Of a stretch of DNA of 64,000 nucleotides, positions 50,502 through 59,807 are shown one piece after another. Source of the DNA: a virus; the IMG/VR virus record IMGVR_UViG_3300007513_000017, positions 26,104 through 90,103 of that record; one strand, given 5' to 3'. A model generated the notes under the pieces. That model ran no database searches. It had not been told where the DNA came from and was given only the letters and a program-made list of their open reading frames with translations. Both the position numbers and the translations under genes were made by a program. The first letter of the stretch is position 1. Every line of letters begins with the position of its first letter.

Positions 50502-50799
50502 CTTTTAATTGTTGCTCCAATATTTCTATTAATATATCACCAATGTAATTAAGAAAATCTACGTTCTCATTTAAATCAAGATTATTTGGATTCTGTTTGA
50601 TTGTATAATCAAATTTCATTGGTAATGTGCCATCTTTATTTTCTTCTTTTGCAAATCCAACTTTGCCATAATGATATACGACATCTTTATACTTACCTTC
50701 GGTAAGTTTAATACAAGAAAAATCATCACCTTCTCTTTGAGCAAAGGTGTATTTCTTATTCTTCTGATCCGTATGTAAATTTTTGTCTTGCGTGTTCAT
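50479..50799 (-). CDS. Hypothetical protein between uvsX and gp41, 106 aa
   Basis: It overlaps uvsX by 44 bases and gp41 by 23. Soluble, mixed alpha/beta ([20 protein letters not shown]). A small conserved-looking recombination/replication-adjacent protein whose role is unknown. Confidence 0.6.
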   Translation of the reverse strand: MNTQDKNLHTDQKNKKYTFAQREGDDFSCIKLTEGKYKDVVYHYGKVGFAKEENKDGTLPMKFDYTIKQNPNNLDLNENVDFLNYIGDILIEILEQQLKDGTAVIS

Positions 50800-51778
50800 C
50801 TATCTTATCTAATACTTCTTTTGTAAAATATTTATCTGGATTCTCATTGACATTTTTACCAAATACTTTAGAACCATCTGGCATTTCATATCTTGTTGAT
50901 ACTTTCTTAAAGATACCTGCCTCTTCACCTAGTTCTAATAGTCCATAATGTTTGTCCAACCCTTTTTTATAAGTTAACTTGACATCAATTTGAGCGTTTT
51001 CTTTTGTTATTCTTGATTTGTATATTTTACAATGTATTATATTTCCAATAACCTCGGTACCCAATTTCTCTTTTCGTTTACCAAGATAGATGATTGTTGA
51101 AGCAGCGTATTTCAATCCTGAACCGCCACCCATTTCTTTTTGTGGGAACATTGAACCAATAACATCATACGTGTGATTGGTCATTAACATAGGAACATTT
51201 GCTTGTCCTAGTTTAAGTGTTAAAACTCTAAATGTAGATTTGACAATTTGTGACCTTGTCATATCTCTTGTTTCTTTACCTTCTGCTGTGTCGGTCATTT
51301 CTTTTGTAGTAGATAGCATTCCTAAACTATCTAACACAAACATTAAAGGTTGTCTATCTTTTTCGTCTTGTTCTAAATATTTGTCTACTATTTTAATTGC
51401 TTGACTTCTAAATTCTTGTACTGTTGATACTGGTACTACTACAACTCTTTTACTATCAACACCTCTTGACTCTATCATATCTTTTGATACTGCATTTTCT
51501 GATTCAAACAGAACAACGCCTGCGTCTTTGTCTTTATCTAAAAATCGTTTGAGAATACCTAATGCGAAAAATGTTTTACCAGTTGCTGCCTCACCTGCAA
51601 TTGCTGTAATACGGTTGCCTGGTAACCCACCGTAAATTGAACCTGAAAGAAGAGCATTAAAAGAATAAGAACCTGTATCTATAAATGAAGTTACATCACC
51701 TGCTGTGATACCTTCACTTGCTAGACTAGCAAATTCATTTCCTGTTTCTTTAATAATCTCTTTTAGAAAGTCTTTCAT
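50756..51778 (-). CDS. uvsX: RecA-like recombinase UvsX
   Basis: 340 aa. Walker A GEAATGKT at 62-69 and Walker [13 protein letters not shown]. The RecA core and late segments ([20 protein letters not shown]) are intact. It promotes strand exchange for recombination-dependent replication. A sigma-70-type promoter (51831-51859) sits directly upstream. Confidence 0.93.
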   Translation of the reverse strand: MKDFLKEIIKETGNEFASLASEGITAGDVTSFIDTGSYSFNALLSGSIYGGLPGNRITAIAGEAATGKTFFALGILKRFLDKDKDAGVVLFESENAVSKDMIESRGVDSKRVVVVPVSTVQEFRSQAIKIVDKYLEQDEKDRQPLMFVLDSLGMLSTTKEMTDTAEGKETRDMTRSQIVKSTFRVLTLKLGQANVPMLMTNHTYDVIGSMFPQKEMGGGSGLKYAASTIIYLGKRKEKLGTEVIGNIIHCKIYKSRITKENAQIDVKLTYKKGLDKHYGLLELGEEAGIFKKVSTRYEMPDGSKVFGKNVNENPDKYFTKEVLDKIDEHARQKFTYGSEE

Positions 51779-51830
51779 ACTCTTTATATTCCTCTTCTGA
51801 ATAATTTAATACATAAAATTTTATATTGTT

Positions 51831-51859
51831 AATATAACATAATTCCTTCACCGAGTCAA
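51831..51859 (-). promoter_or_regulatory. Sigma-70 type promoter, extended -10
   Basis: Minus strand: TTGACT, 17 bp, TATATT with TG one base before it, about 50 bases before uvsX. Confidence 0.72.
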
Positions 51860-51903
51860 GTTCCTTTGGCAGAAAATTATGACTAATGTAATCATCTGGT
51901 CTT

Positions 51904-52194
51904 CTATAAATCGTTATTCTCACGATACTTTTTCCATCCTAAAGGTATATACCATAGTATAATAACTATCGGTATGGAAATAACAACCCAAAAATGCTGT
52001 GGGTGTTTATAATATACCATCATACCAATAATACTTCCTATATCTATAACGCTATGTATAGAAATCCACCAACCATAGGTTAGTTTCTCTATAATTTTCT
52101 TTCGTAAATTTCTTAAATAGGAACAGTAATGCCTTGACATAGCAAAACCATCATTGATGATGAATATAACCAAACATAAATAAAAGTAATCCAT
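51904..52194 (-). CDS. Hypothetical membrane protein, 96 aa
   Basis: Three hydrophobic stretches (FYLCLVIFIINDGFAM, SIHSVIDIGSIIGMMVY, FWVVISIPIVIILWYI). Polytopic inner-membrane protein. No family recognised. It starts close to the end of the methyltransferase gene upstream. Confidence 0.6.
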   Translation of the reverse strand: MDYFYLCLVIFIINDGFAMSRHYCSYLRNLRKKIIEKLTYGWWISIHSVIDIGSIIGMMVYYKHPQHFWVVISIPIVIILWYIPLGWKKYRENNDL

Positions 52195-52202
52195 ATTATT
52201 AT

Positions 52203-53432
52203 TTATATAAACGCCTCTAACGTCCCTACTCTTGCGTGTTTAAATAGGTCTATCTTCTCTCCAAAGCACCAAATATTCTCAATATAAGTCATTGCCATAA
52301 AGACATTCAACTCTTCTTTTGTTTTAAACTTTTTAGTACCTTGTGGTCTTTGCATAATCCTCATACCAATTTGACCTAAAAACTTATCTTTAAATCTATC
52401 AACTAGTTCATCACTTGACCTATATCTAGTACCCTTAATCTTTGGATCCATAATATTAACAAACATAAATTTTGATTTACTCATTGTCTTTTCTGCAACT
52501 GGAAGATAAAAACTATCTCTCCATTTATCATACTCATTAAACTTATGCCAAGATTGTAGTTCTTCTTTCTCACCGCCTTTATTATATTGTTCAGTACTAA
52601 AATAAGGTGGACTTGTAAACGCACAATCTATATCTGGTAGTTCGTTATAAGGTAAATCTTCTGCACCACAATTCCATATCTTAACAGTTTTGTTTTTAAA
52701 GAATTTACTATACTCTTCTATTTGTTTTTGATAATTCTTATACGTATTTGGATTAGGGTCGCAACCATAATAATGTGTTGCCTTACTAGCAAAGAAACCA
52801 GCTAGTCTATCTCCCCAACCACAACTCGTATCTAATACTGTTTCTGCATTGGTCATATCGTATATTGTTTTTGCAACAACTGGTTTAAATTGTGTTGCAA
52901 CATATGTACCTAATCTTATTGCTTCTCTATAACTATTTGGTGATAAATCTTTGGTACTATTCACACCTCTCCATAATGCACCTAAACATTTCCATATATC
53001 TTTTGCATTACCATTTTTAAAAACTTCAATTGGTGCTCTAAAACTATAACTTGAACAATTTAATCTTAACTCTTGATGAAAATAATTACTACATTTATTA
53101 TATATTGAAGGAGCGTCAATTAGTCCTAGACCATATTTTGAATAAGGATACTTATAGTCATCATACTTTTCAAATATATCTTTATGACTTTGTTCATTAG
53201 GTGTACAAAGTTTGCTAGTATCAAACTTACTTAATTTTATTATATTATCTTTCATAACATCATATGAAATTTTATTTAAAGGAAATTCTGGTCTATGTTC
53301 AGCAATATATTCTGATAATAGTTCTCTAAATTTTTCTTTACCTATTTCATCTGTCCAATTTTTAAATTGGATAGAATCCATTATAGGCAATCTATTTTCG
53401 TCTGCGAATTGTTTAAGGTCTAGGTTTTTCAT
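52203..53432 (-). CDS. DNA amino-methyltransferase (SPPY type)
   Basis: 409 aa. SAM-binding VLDTSCGWGDRLAGFFASKA comes before the catalytic AFTSPPYFS, the [DNS]PPY motif of N6-adenine or N4-cytosine methylases. This order is that of alpha/gamma-type enzymes. No restriction partner is present, so protection of phage DNA or regulation is likely. A second amino-methyltransferase lies next to it. Confidence 0.78.
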   Translation of the reverse strand: MKNLDLKQFADENRLPIMDSIQFKNWTDEIGKEKFRELLSEYIAEHRPEFPLNKISYDVMKDNIIKLSKFDTSKLCTPNEQSHKDIFEKYDDYKYPYSKYGLGLIDAPSIYNKCSNYFHQELRLNCSSYSFRAPIEVFKNGNAKDIWKCLGALWRGVNSTKDLSPNSYREAIRLGTYVATQFKPVVAKTIYDMTNAETVLDTSCGWGDRLAGFFASKATHYYGCDPNPNTYKNYQKQIEEYSKFFKNKTVKIWNCGAEDLPYNELPDIDCAFTSPPYFSTEQYNKGGEKEELQSWHKFNEYDKWRDSFYLPVAEKTMSKSKFMFVNIMDPKIKGTRYRSSDELVDRFKDKFLGQIGMRIMQRPQGTKKFKTKEELNVFMAMTYIENIWCFGEKIDLFKHARVGTLEAFI

Positions 53433-53508
53433 TGTTCCATAATATTAATAATAACATTGGTATTATAATACATAAAGCTGATAAAGTTAATGCAAGTAAT
53501 AATGTCAT
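53413..53508 (-). CDS. Membrane microprotein, 31 aa
   Basis: A hydrophobic peptide (LLLALTLSALCIIIPMLLLI) coupled by a four-base overlap to the upstream methyltransferase and overlapping the next gene. Coding is inferred only from coupling. Confidence 0.4.
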   Translation of the reverse strand: MTLLLALTLSALCIIIPMLLLILWNNEKPRP

Positions 53509-54554
53509 ACAAAAAACGGATTCACTTTCTTTAATCTCTTCTCTATGTCTTTAAAATAATTCTTTTCTCTTTCTATCAAGTAATACTTACGACCTTCTAA
53601 TAACGCCGCTTCTCCAGTAGTACCTGTACCTGCAAATGGATCCAATACTGTTCCATCTTTAGGTGTAACTAACTTAACAAGATATCTCATTAACTCTAAT
53701 GGTTTAACTGTAGGGTGTTCTGTATTTCCTTTTTCTTTTTTGCTTGCCTTGGCACAATAGAAAAATCTAGCAGCCGTACCTGTATCTCCTTGAAATGATT
53801 TACCATCATCACCTCTTTTTTTATATTCGTGGTCATAAAATAAAAAACTACCTTTTTCTTTTTGTACAGGTGCTTTTGCTCCTTTATCTTCACCAAATTT
53901 TCTAAACTCTTCTATAACTTCTTCTGATCCGTCGTGTATAACATTAGCGGGATATCTTCCATCTATTTTTTCTCCTGTACCAATTTTCTTTAAACCTAAT
54001 TTATAAACTGCCTCTTTATGTTTTTTAGGTTCTCTTCTGTTTTTAGTTGTGTCCCACTCATATCCAGGCACTCTACACTCATCTATGTTTAAACTTTTAT
54101 TAACACCCTTACGTGCCATTACAATTGGTTCACACGCAGGTTTTAAATAGTTTTTTCTTTTAGGAAAACCACTACCATATAACCATTGTATCATATCAAA
54201 TATTTCAAACCCAGCGTCTTCTACTGCAACTGCCATTCTATGATAATTTCTAGTGGCAGCAAATGATAAGAGTACTGCACCTGGTTTCATAACTCTATAT
54301 ACTTCTTTCCAAAAATCTTTATTAAATGCTATATCACCACCGTCCCAAGTCTGTCCCATAAATCCTTTTGCCGCTCTATGATAAGGACCATTACGTCCTT
54401 CTTTCTCATCTTTATTATTAATGCCTTTTTGACCTGGACCAAATCGTTTAAGTATAGACGCCAAATGATATGGTGGATCAGTTACACACGAATCAAATCT
54501 ATTATCTTCAAGTGTTTTTAAATGTTCTAAACTTTCTGCGTTTTTAATATCCAT
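53505..54554 (-). CDS. DNA amino-methyltransferase, beta class
   Basis: 349 aa. Catalytic DPPY is first (CVTDPPYHLASIL), then SAM motif VLDPFAGTGTTGEAALL near the C-terminus: the beta-class order. A methylated base in short sites is expected (N6-adenine or N4-cytosine). It has no restriction endonuclease neighbour. Confidence 0.85.
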   Translation of the reverse strand: MDIKNAESLEHLKTLEDNRFDSCVTDPPYHLASILKRFGPGQKGINNKDEKEGRNGPYHRAAKGFMGQTWDGGDIAFNKDFWKEVYRVMKPGAVLLSFAATRNYHRMAVAVEDAGFEIFDMIQWLYGSGFPKRKNYLKPACEPIVMARKGVNKSLNIDECRVPGYEWDTTKNRREPKKHKEAVYKLGLKKIGTGEKIDGRYPANVIHDGSEEVIEEFRKFGEDKGAKAPVQKEKGSFLFYDHEYKKRGDDGKSFQGDTGTAARFFYCAKASKKEKGNTEHPTVKPLELMRYLVKLVTPKDGTVLDPFAGTGTTGEAALLEGRKYYLIEREKNYFKDIEKRLKKVNPFFV

Positions 54555-54675
54555 ATGCCTTACCTAAAAATCTCACTACTAATAAAAATATAATAAACTG
54601 GTAGAGTTTTATATTAGTATTCTGTGCTAGAAAACCTCCAAACAATACAGCAAAAAACATTATAAAGTTGTTCAT
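54544..54675 (-). CDS. Membrane microprotein, 43 aa
   Basis: Overlaps both gp43 (start four bases into its end) and the methyltransferase start. Two hydrophobic stretches (FIMFFAVLFGGFLA and YQFIIFLLVVRFL). Likely a membrane peptide of unknown role. Confidence 0.5.
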   Translation of the reverse strand: MNNFIMFFAVLFGGFLAQNTNIKLYQFIIFLLVVRFLGKAYGY

Positions 54676-57161
54676 CCTAAAAATGCCTCCAGACTTGCTT
54701 TCTTTTCGTGTTCCCAACCTATTGAATTTAATATAAATCTCATAGGGTCTAGGAAAGTTTTCTCAAACTGTACTTCATAATCAATATACTCTTGTAGATT
54801 AAACTCTTTTGGTAGTTTAGTTATATAACTAATCACATCAAACTTAAATGGATTTGCTTGTAGTAATTTAATAAACTTAATCTTATCTCCTTCTTGTATA
54901 TAAGGATACTTATTCTGCAATCCAAATTCTTTTATTTGATGATTATAAATCAAAGAACCTTTAACGTGTATTGGTGTACCTTTGATAAACACATCTTTAC
55001 TACTAGCATATTTTCTCATATTATTACAAGACCTTGGAAATGATATCTGCTCAGCAGACATACTCATAAATTCTTTTTTGAAACCTGCAATGAAAGTATG
55101 TAAATCAGATTGTTCTTTTGACATAATTATTTTAATTGCTTCTTTAATCTTACCTCGGCATACTTGTGGAGTTGAAGATTTAATTGCCTCTACACCCATA
55201 ATCTTTAGTTTAGGTTCAGACAATCTTACATCTTCCTCATCTAATACATTTAACATATATCTTTTTTTCGCAACCCATATACCTTTGTTCGCAATAACTT
55301 CACGTGCCATAACCATTGCGTTCTTAAATGCGTTGGTATAGTCTGCAATGTCTTCAAATTGTTTTGCGATAAACGGTTCCAATTTGTTATCACATACCTT
55401 AGCAAGAAAATCACATACTTGTTGGTCTGTTTTATCTTTACAAGTCTTCTCTACAAGTTTATCAAACGATACATAAATTGAATCTGTATCAGACGCTAGT
55501 ACATAATCTATTTCATTATGTGTTTGTAATATTTGATTTAGATATTCATTTACTTTTTGTTCTACAAATCTAATAATGAATTGTCCTGCTGTAGTTACAG
55601 CACTTGCTTGTGCTATATCATAATATCTAAAGTACTGATTACCTATTGCACCATAACAACTGTTTAATGCAATCTTTCTTGCCCATTGTACATTATGACA
55701 TCTAGCAATTTCTTTTTTTAAATCGTTTGTTGGATTCTTTTGATATTCTCTTTGTGCTTTTAACTCACGTTTCTTATATATCACACGGTCTTTATAAATC
55801 TTTTCAATCATTTCAGGTAAGAACCCTTGACTATCTCTTTTAAACATTGCACCGTTAGGTGTTATACAAGCACCTTCAGTTTTTAAATAATCTAGGGGTG
55901 TCTTCTTACTCAACATTTTATTCACAGAAACACCAGATGGTTTAACACCTAATATTTTTTCGGGAGAAATATTATATTGTACAATAATATGTGGATAAAG
56001 AGAGTTGATATCAAAAGACACCACCCATTTTTGCATACCAAGTCTAGGTTCTTTCACATACGCACCTTCATACTTGGTGTCCTTTACGTGGTCCTCTCTA
56101 GGAGGTACACAAATCTTTTTTGTCATCAAGTGGTTTGCGATTAATGTATCCCAAACTCTCACCTGTGAGAAAATATCGTTATAGTTTACTTTAGTTTCAT
56201 ACGCAAAGGTTAAAGATAAATCAATTAACCCTAACTTGTCTTCTAAACCATCAACTATTTCTACGTCTTGAATATTATACTCTACGAATTTTTGAAAATC
56301 TTTTGTATAGAAATCTTTAAATGTTGGATATGGATTTTCTACTTTAGTTTCACCTAATTCAGTTTCACCTATAAAAGATAATCTATAACTCTCTTGTCTT
56401 ACTGGTATAAACCATTTATATAAATCAAGATAATCTAACATTGCAATACCAAACAATGAATAATATGTATTAGGTCTACCTCTTATAATTATTTCTTCTT
56501 TATGTATTAAGTTCCAAGGCGACATTCTACTTGCAACTTTAGCACCTGCAACTAATTGAATTCTATTCATCAAGTATGGTAGGTCAAAGAATTTAGTATT
56601 CCAACCTGTAATAACATCTGGATAGTTCTTCAACCAGAATTTCATAAACTCCATTATTAAATGTCTTTCATCTGTACATTTAATATAAGTTATGTCTGTA
56701 CGTAAAGTTTTAAACTCACCAACACCCCACGTTATAAGTTGTTTGTTTGATTGATTCTTAACTGTAATACATAATAGTTCTTCAACTGGATTATTTACTT
56801 CTGGAAATCCATTTTCACAGGTACATTCTATATCTAATGTAAATATTTTAATTAATTCTTTTGACCACTTAACTTGTTTTGTATACTCTTCATTGATGTA
56901 TTGATAATGAAATCTATCAAGTCCATAGACTGGTGCATTTTTAGTAGCGACATCACGTTTAAATCTACGAGCAGCGTCAATAGATGAAAAAGTAATAGGT
57001 CTTAAATTATGTCCTTGTAATGATTTAAATTCTTCTTGATGTTGTGATACTGAATATAATGTTGGAGAAAAATTAATCCTCTCTTTAAACTCTTTGCTAT
57101 CTCTTACACCTCTAACAAGTAGTTTGCCTTTATGTTCTATTACATTTTTATAAAAGTTCAT
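54672..57161 (-). CDS. 43: DNA polymerase gp43 (family B)
   Basis: 829 aa. The 3'-5' exonuclease Exo I is IFTLDIECTCENG (Asp110, Glu112). Polymerase motif A is SFDINSLYPHIIVQYN, motif B lies in RKIALNSCYGAIGNQYF, and motif C is LASDTDSIYVSF. A C-terminal clamp-binding tail ends KKASLEAFLG. It replicates the phage genome with gp45/44/62. Slightly shorter than T4 gp43. Confidence 0.96.
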   Translation of the reverse strand: MNFYKNVIEHKGKLLVRGVRDSKEFKERINFSPTLYSVSQHQEEFKSLQGHNLRPITFSSIDAARRFKRDVATKNAPVYGLDRFHYQYINEEYTKQVKWSKELIKIFTLDIECTCENGFPEVNNPVEELLCITVKNQSNKQLITWGVGEFKTLRTDITYIKCTDERHLIMEFMKFWLKNYPDVITGWNTKFFDLPYLMNRIQLVAGAKVASRMSPWNLIHKEEIIIRGRPNTYYSLFGIAMLDYLDLYKWFIPVRQESYRLSFIGETELGETKVENPYPTFKDFYTKDFQKFVEYNIQDVEIVDGLEDKLGLIDLSLTFAYETKVNYNDIFSQVRVWDTLIANHLMTKKICVPPREDHVKDTKYEGAYVKEPRLGMQKWVVSFDINSLYPHIIVQYNISPEKILGVKPSGVSVNKMLSKKTPLDYLKTEGACITPNGAMFKRDSQGFLPEMIEKIYKDRVIYKKRELKAQREYQKNPTNDLKKEIARCHNVQWARKIALNSCYGAIGNQYFRYYDIAQASAVTTAGQFIIRFVEQKVNEYLNQILQTHNEIDYVLASDTDSIYVSFDKLVEKTCKDKTDQQVCDFLAKVCDNKLEPFIAKQFEDIADYTNAFKNAMVMAREVIANKGIWVAKKRYMLNVLDEEDVRLSEPKLKIMGVEAIKSSTPQVCRGKIKEAIKIIMSKEQSDLHTFIAGFKKEFMSMSAEQISFPRSCNNMRKYASSKDVFIKGTPIHVKGSLIYNHQIKEFGLQNKYPYIQEGDKIKFIKLLQANPFKFDVISYITKLPKEFNLQEYIDYEVQFEKTFLDPMRFILNSIGWEHEKKASLEAFLG

Positions 57162-57486
57162 CTGGTCTCAAATGGAGAATTAAACCGTCAAGGTCTTTAG
57201 TAAGTTTTATTTGACAACTTAATCTACTAACACCTGGTTTATATCCTCTTTCATATTCTAATTGTTCTTCTTCTATTGATAAGTCTTTTGGTTTTGGTAC
57301 TTTGTCTATCCACTTCTCATCAACATATACGTGGCACGTACAACACATACAATTACCACCACAATCGGCAGGAATTTCTGGTATTGGTACGTGTGATTCA
57401 AATTTCGCTGCCTCCATTGCACTCAAACCTTCTTTAGTCTGAACACGAATCTTGGATCCGTCCCTTACAAAATATACATCTATCAC
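57148..57486 (-). CDS. 2Fe-2S ferredoxin, adrenodoxin type
   Basis: 112 aa. The cluster cysteines are Cys42, Cys48, Cys51 and Cys91 (DCGGNCMCCTC and LSCQIKL), the adrenodoxin spacing C-x5-C-x2-C-x39-C. It carries electrons for oxygenases or Fe-S assembly. It overlaps gp43 by 14 bases. Phage 2OG oxygenases do not need a ferredoxin, so its partner is unclear; a host reductase is likely. Confidence 0.88.
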   Translation of the reverse strand: MIDVYFVRDGSKIRVQTKEGLSAMEAAKFESHVPIPEIPADCGGNCMCCTCHVYVDEKWIDKVPKPKDLSIEEEQLEYERGYKPGVSRLSCQIKLTKDLDGLILHLRPDELL

Positions 57487-57818
57487 TTATCTAATGTAGG
57501 CAAACCTGTTTCAGTTATTAACTGTTTTTTAGGTGTTACAATAGATGAAGTACTACTGACATAGTTTTGTGTAATATGTTCTTTTGGTTTTGTTATAGAT
57601 ACAACTTTATCTGCGTTGACTTCAACAATATCTCCATCTGAATATGGAGCGTAAGGCGTCATCATCAACTGTATAGGTTGTCCCTTTGCTGATTGTGTTG
57701 GTATGATAACGTACCCTTTATGTATTGTGATAACTTTTGAACCTACTGTAATTTTTCCGATAACATCTTCTCCAGTTATCAATCTACAGATTAAGATTTT
57801 AGTTTCGCTAAGTGCCAT
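57483..57818 (-). CDS. Hypothetical protein, 111 aa (Sm-like appearance)
   Basis: A small beta-rich protein (LICRLITGEDVIGKITVGSK, VVSITKP) resembling LSm/Hfq-like strands; this is weak evidence. It is preceded by a promoter at 57838-57866 and overlaps the ferredoxin gene by four bases. No catalytic motif seen. Confidence 0.55.
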   Translation of the reverse strand: MALSETKILICRLITGEDVIGKITVGSKVITIHKGYVIIPTQSAKGQPIQLMMTPYAPYSDGDIVEVNADKVVSITKPKEHITQNYVSSTSSIVTPKKQLITETGLPTLDK

Positions 57819-57837
57819 TATATTTCTCCTTGATTAT

Positions 57838-57866
57838 AATATATCATAGAATTAAAAATTAGTCAA
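57838..57866 (-). promoter_or_regulatory. Sigma-70 type promoter, extended -10
   Basis: Minus strand: TTGACT, 17 bp, TATATT with TG one base upstream. It starts just after the NifU-like gene end and serves the 111-aa, ferredoxin and gp43 genes. Confidence 0.72.
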
Positions 57867-58176
57867 TGCTAGTTCTAGGTACAAATGGTGTATACCCTTG
57901 TTCTTCTGCTTTTTGGTCGTCTTCTCCTACAATGGCATTAACTTCTGGAACATAATGCTTAAGCATATCTTCCACACCTTGATGTAATGTTTGTTTAGAC
58001 ATTGCACATCCTGAACAACTACCTGCTAGTTCTAATTTTGCAACACCTAAATCCATATCAAAGTCTAAATAATTTATAAACCCACCGTGTTGAGCCACAG
58101 CAGGAGCAACTTTATCTTCCAAGATAAATTTAATGTCCTTTGCTATCTCTTCTTTACTTCTGGTTATCTCAACCAT
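57859..58176 (-). CDS. NifU C-terminal-like Fe-S scaffold
   Basis: About 105 aa from the ATG at 58176, which follows AGAAAGG and avoids 28 unlikely residues of the longer frame. The NifU-domain core is intact: VAPAVAQHGGFINYL and ELAGSCSGCAMS with Cys54 and Cys57 binding a cluster. It delivers Fe-S clusters, possibly to the phage ferredoxin. Confidence 0.85.
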   Translation of the reverse strand: MVEITRSKEEIAKDIKFILEDKVAPAVAQHGGFINYLDFDMDLGVAKLELAGSCSGCAMSKQTLHQGVEDMLKHYVPEVNAIVGEDDQKAEEQGYTPFVPRTSID

Positions 58177-58189
58177 TGTAGACCTTTCT

Positions 58190-58393
58190 TTAGTTTTTTT
58201 GTAAGTTAATTGCTGAATTGCCTTTAGGCGTTTCAGTAATATCAAAAGATATTTGGTCACCTTCGTTCAGTTCTAAATTTGCTTCTTGAACCGCTGAAGA
58301 ATGAACAAAAACATCTTTTTCGCTATCTTCTCTAGCAATAAAACCATAACCCTTTGTCGGGTTAAACCATTTTACTTTTCCGTTTATACTCAT
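58190..58393 (-). CDS. csp: Cold-shock domain protein
   Basis: About 67 aa from the ATG at 58393. RNP1 is KGYGFI (14-19) and RNP2 is VFVHSS (28-33), with GKVKWFN at the start. Binds single-stranded nucleic acid and may act as an RNA chaperone during infection. The longer start at 58423 is rejected. Confidence 0.9.
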   Translation of the reverse strand: MSINGKVKWFNPTKGYGFIAREDSEKDVFVHSSAVQEANLELNEGDQISFDITETPKGNSAINLQKN

Positions 58394-58394
58394 C

Positions 58395-59807
58395 TTATTT
58401 TTTATTTTCTCCTTTCTTATCATCTAAACTATATTTTGTCGTAATTATATATTTTCTATTAGGGTTAACCATAACATTAAATCTATTCATAGTTTCCCTA
58501 TCAAATAATATTTTAGATTTTTCATCCCTATCATCTAGGGTAAATTCTACTTCTTTGTAATATCCACCTGCAAATTTTACATCAAGTTTAATTACTATTC
58601 TTTCTTCTTTATAATCTCTTAATCCACCTACTTCAATTGTTTGCTTACGTACTATATCGTTTGATAGTGTCTTACCTTCTAACGACCAAGTAACTTTACC
58701 ACCTGATTTTTTTATTTTATCAGCGTGTATAACAGACGTACCTGAATTACCTGTATCAAATTTACCTACTATACGTCCAAATGGATGTATGTAGACAACT
58801 TCTTTATACCCACACATAGTTGGAACTTTTTTCCAATGTTCTCTATTTTCAAAGTGTTGTATAATTTCTTTACTTAAATTTCTATTTGTTGCTTCTTCTA
58901 TACCTTCTGTACCTGGTGAAGAGTTAACTTCAATAACAAATGGTTCTTCGTTTACTCTATCTGCTGACGGTATAAAATCTACTGCAACCCATTGACCATC
59001 TACTGCCTTAGCAGCTTTTAAACTTTCTTCTGTTTCTAATTTTGTTAATTTTAATTCTTCTACTTCTGCACCTCTTGATACATTACTTCTAAAATCTCCT
59101 GGCACTACGTGTCTTTTCATAGCAGCAAATACTTTACCTTGTAATACTAAAACTCTAGCATCCCATTTAGTTTTTATATATTGCTGTAATAATATATCAG
59201 AATCCTCATCTTGTTTATTAAGTAATTGTACTATTGAATCTAATGATTTTTCTGATTCAATAAACAAGACACCAACACCTTTTGAACCTCTTAATGTCTT
59301 TAAGATAACAGGAAACTTTTCTTCTAAACTATTAAAAGATTCCATTGAATTTTCTGGATCAGTTACCAATACTGATTTAGGTTGTCTAATACCATAGTCT
59401 GCTAATCTTAATGAAGTTCTATATTTGTCGGCACACATACTAACACATTCTCTACTATTAACTACACACACTTGGTGTTTTTCTAATCTTGATACCAAGT
59501 CCATCCAACTATCTCTACGTACTACTGAACCTCTTATAACAGCAACTGTATCTCTTGCCGATACTCTAAATCCTTTGTTGTCATCTTGATTATGGAAATA
59601 CATTTCTCCATCATCTTCAACAGTTACATACCCACCAGTATTTCTATAGATGTATGACTTATGACCAAGCTTATCTGCTTGTTTCATTAAGTTCTTTGCT
59701 GTATGGAAATTTAAATCATTTTCAGGTTCATCTGATATAATGATTAATCTATATGATCCAGAAGTTTTTGCTTCTGTTATGTAATCTTTGAATTTTGGTA
59801 TCTGCAT
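58395..59807 (-). CDS. rimK: RimK-type ATP-grasp ligase fused to retropepsin-like protease
   Basis: 470 aa. An ATP-grasp domain (about 125-325) contains ILKTLRGSKGVGVLF and EVNSSPG (293-299), as in RimK glutamate ligases. A C-terminal beta domain holds FDTGNSGTSV with Asp351, the D-T-G motif of RimB/DUF785-like pepsin-type proteases. The N-terminus MQIPKFKDYITEA looks like a capsid-targeting sequence. The protein may add or remove Glu tails on ribosomal S6 or other targets. Confidence 0.78.
   Translation of the reverse strand: MQIPKFKDYITEAKTSGSYRLIIISDEPENDLNFHTAKNLMKQADKLGHKSYIYRNTGGYVTVEDDGEMYFHNQDDNKGFRVSARDTVAVIRGSVVRRDSWMDLVSRLEKHQVCVVNSRECVSMCADKYRTSLRLADYGIRQPKSVLVTDPENSMESFNSLEEKFPVILKTLRGSKGVGVLFIESEKSLDSIVQLLNKQDEDSDILLQQYIKTKWDARVLVLQGKVFAAMKRHVVPGDFRSNVSRGAEVEELKLTKLETEESLKAAKAVDGQWVAVDFIPSADRVNEEPFVIEVNSSPGTEGIEEATNRNLSKEIIQHFENREHWKKVPTMCGYKEVVYIHPFGRIVGKFDTGNSGTSVIHADKIKKSGGKVTWSLEGKTLSNDIVRKQTIEVGGLRDYKEERIVIKLDVKFAGGYYKEVEFTLDDRDEKSKILFDRETMNRFNVMVNPNRKYIITTKYSLDDKKGENKK

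Noticed and set aside
51750-51923. 57-aa frame starting with GTG upstream of uvsX
   Set aside because: It runs through a clear sigma-70 promoter and overlaps uvsX by about 30 bases. There is no good ribosome site, and only a GTG start is available.
52200-52207. TATAAATA before the 96-aa membrane protein gene
   Set aside because: The hexamer lies five bases from the ATG, so transcription would start inside the gene. It is probably chance in AT-rich DNA.
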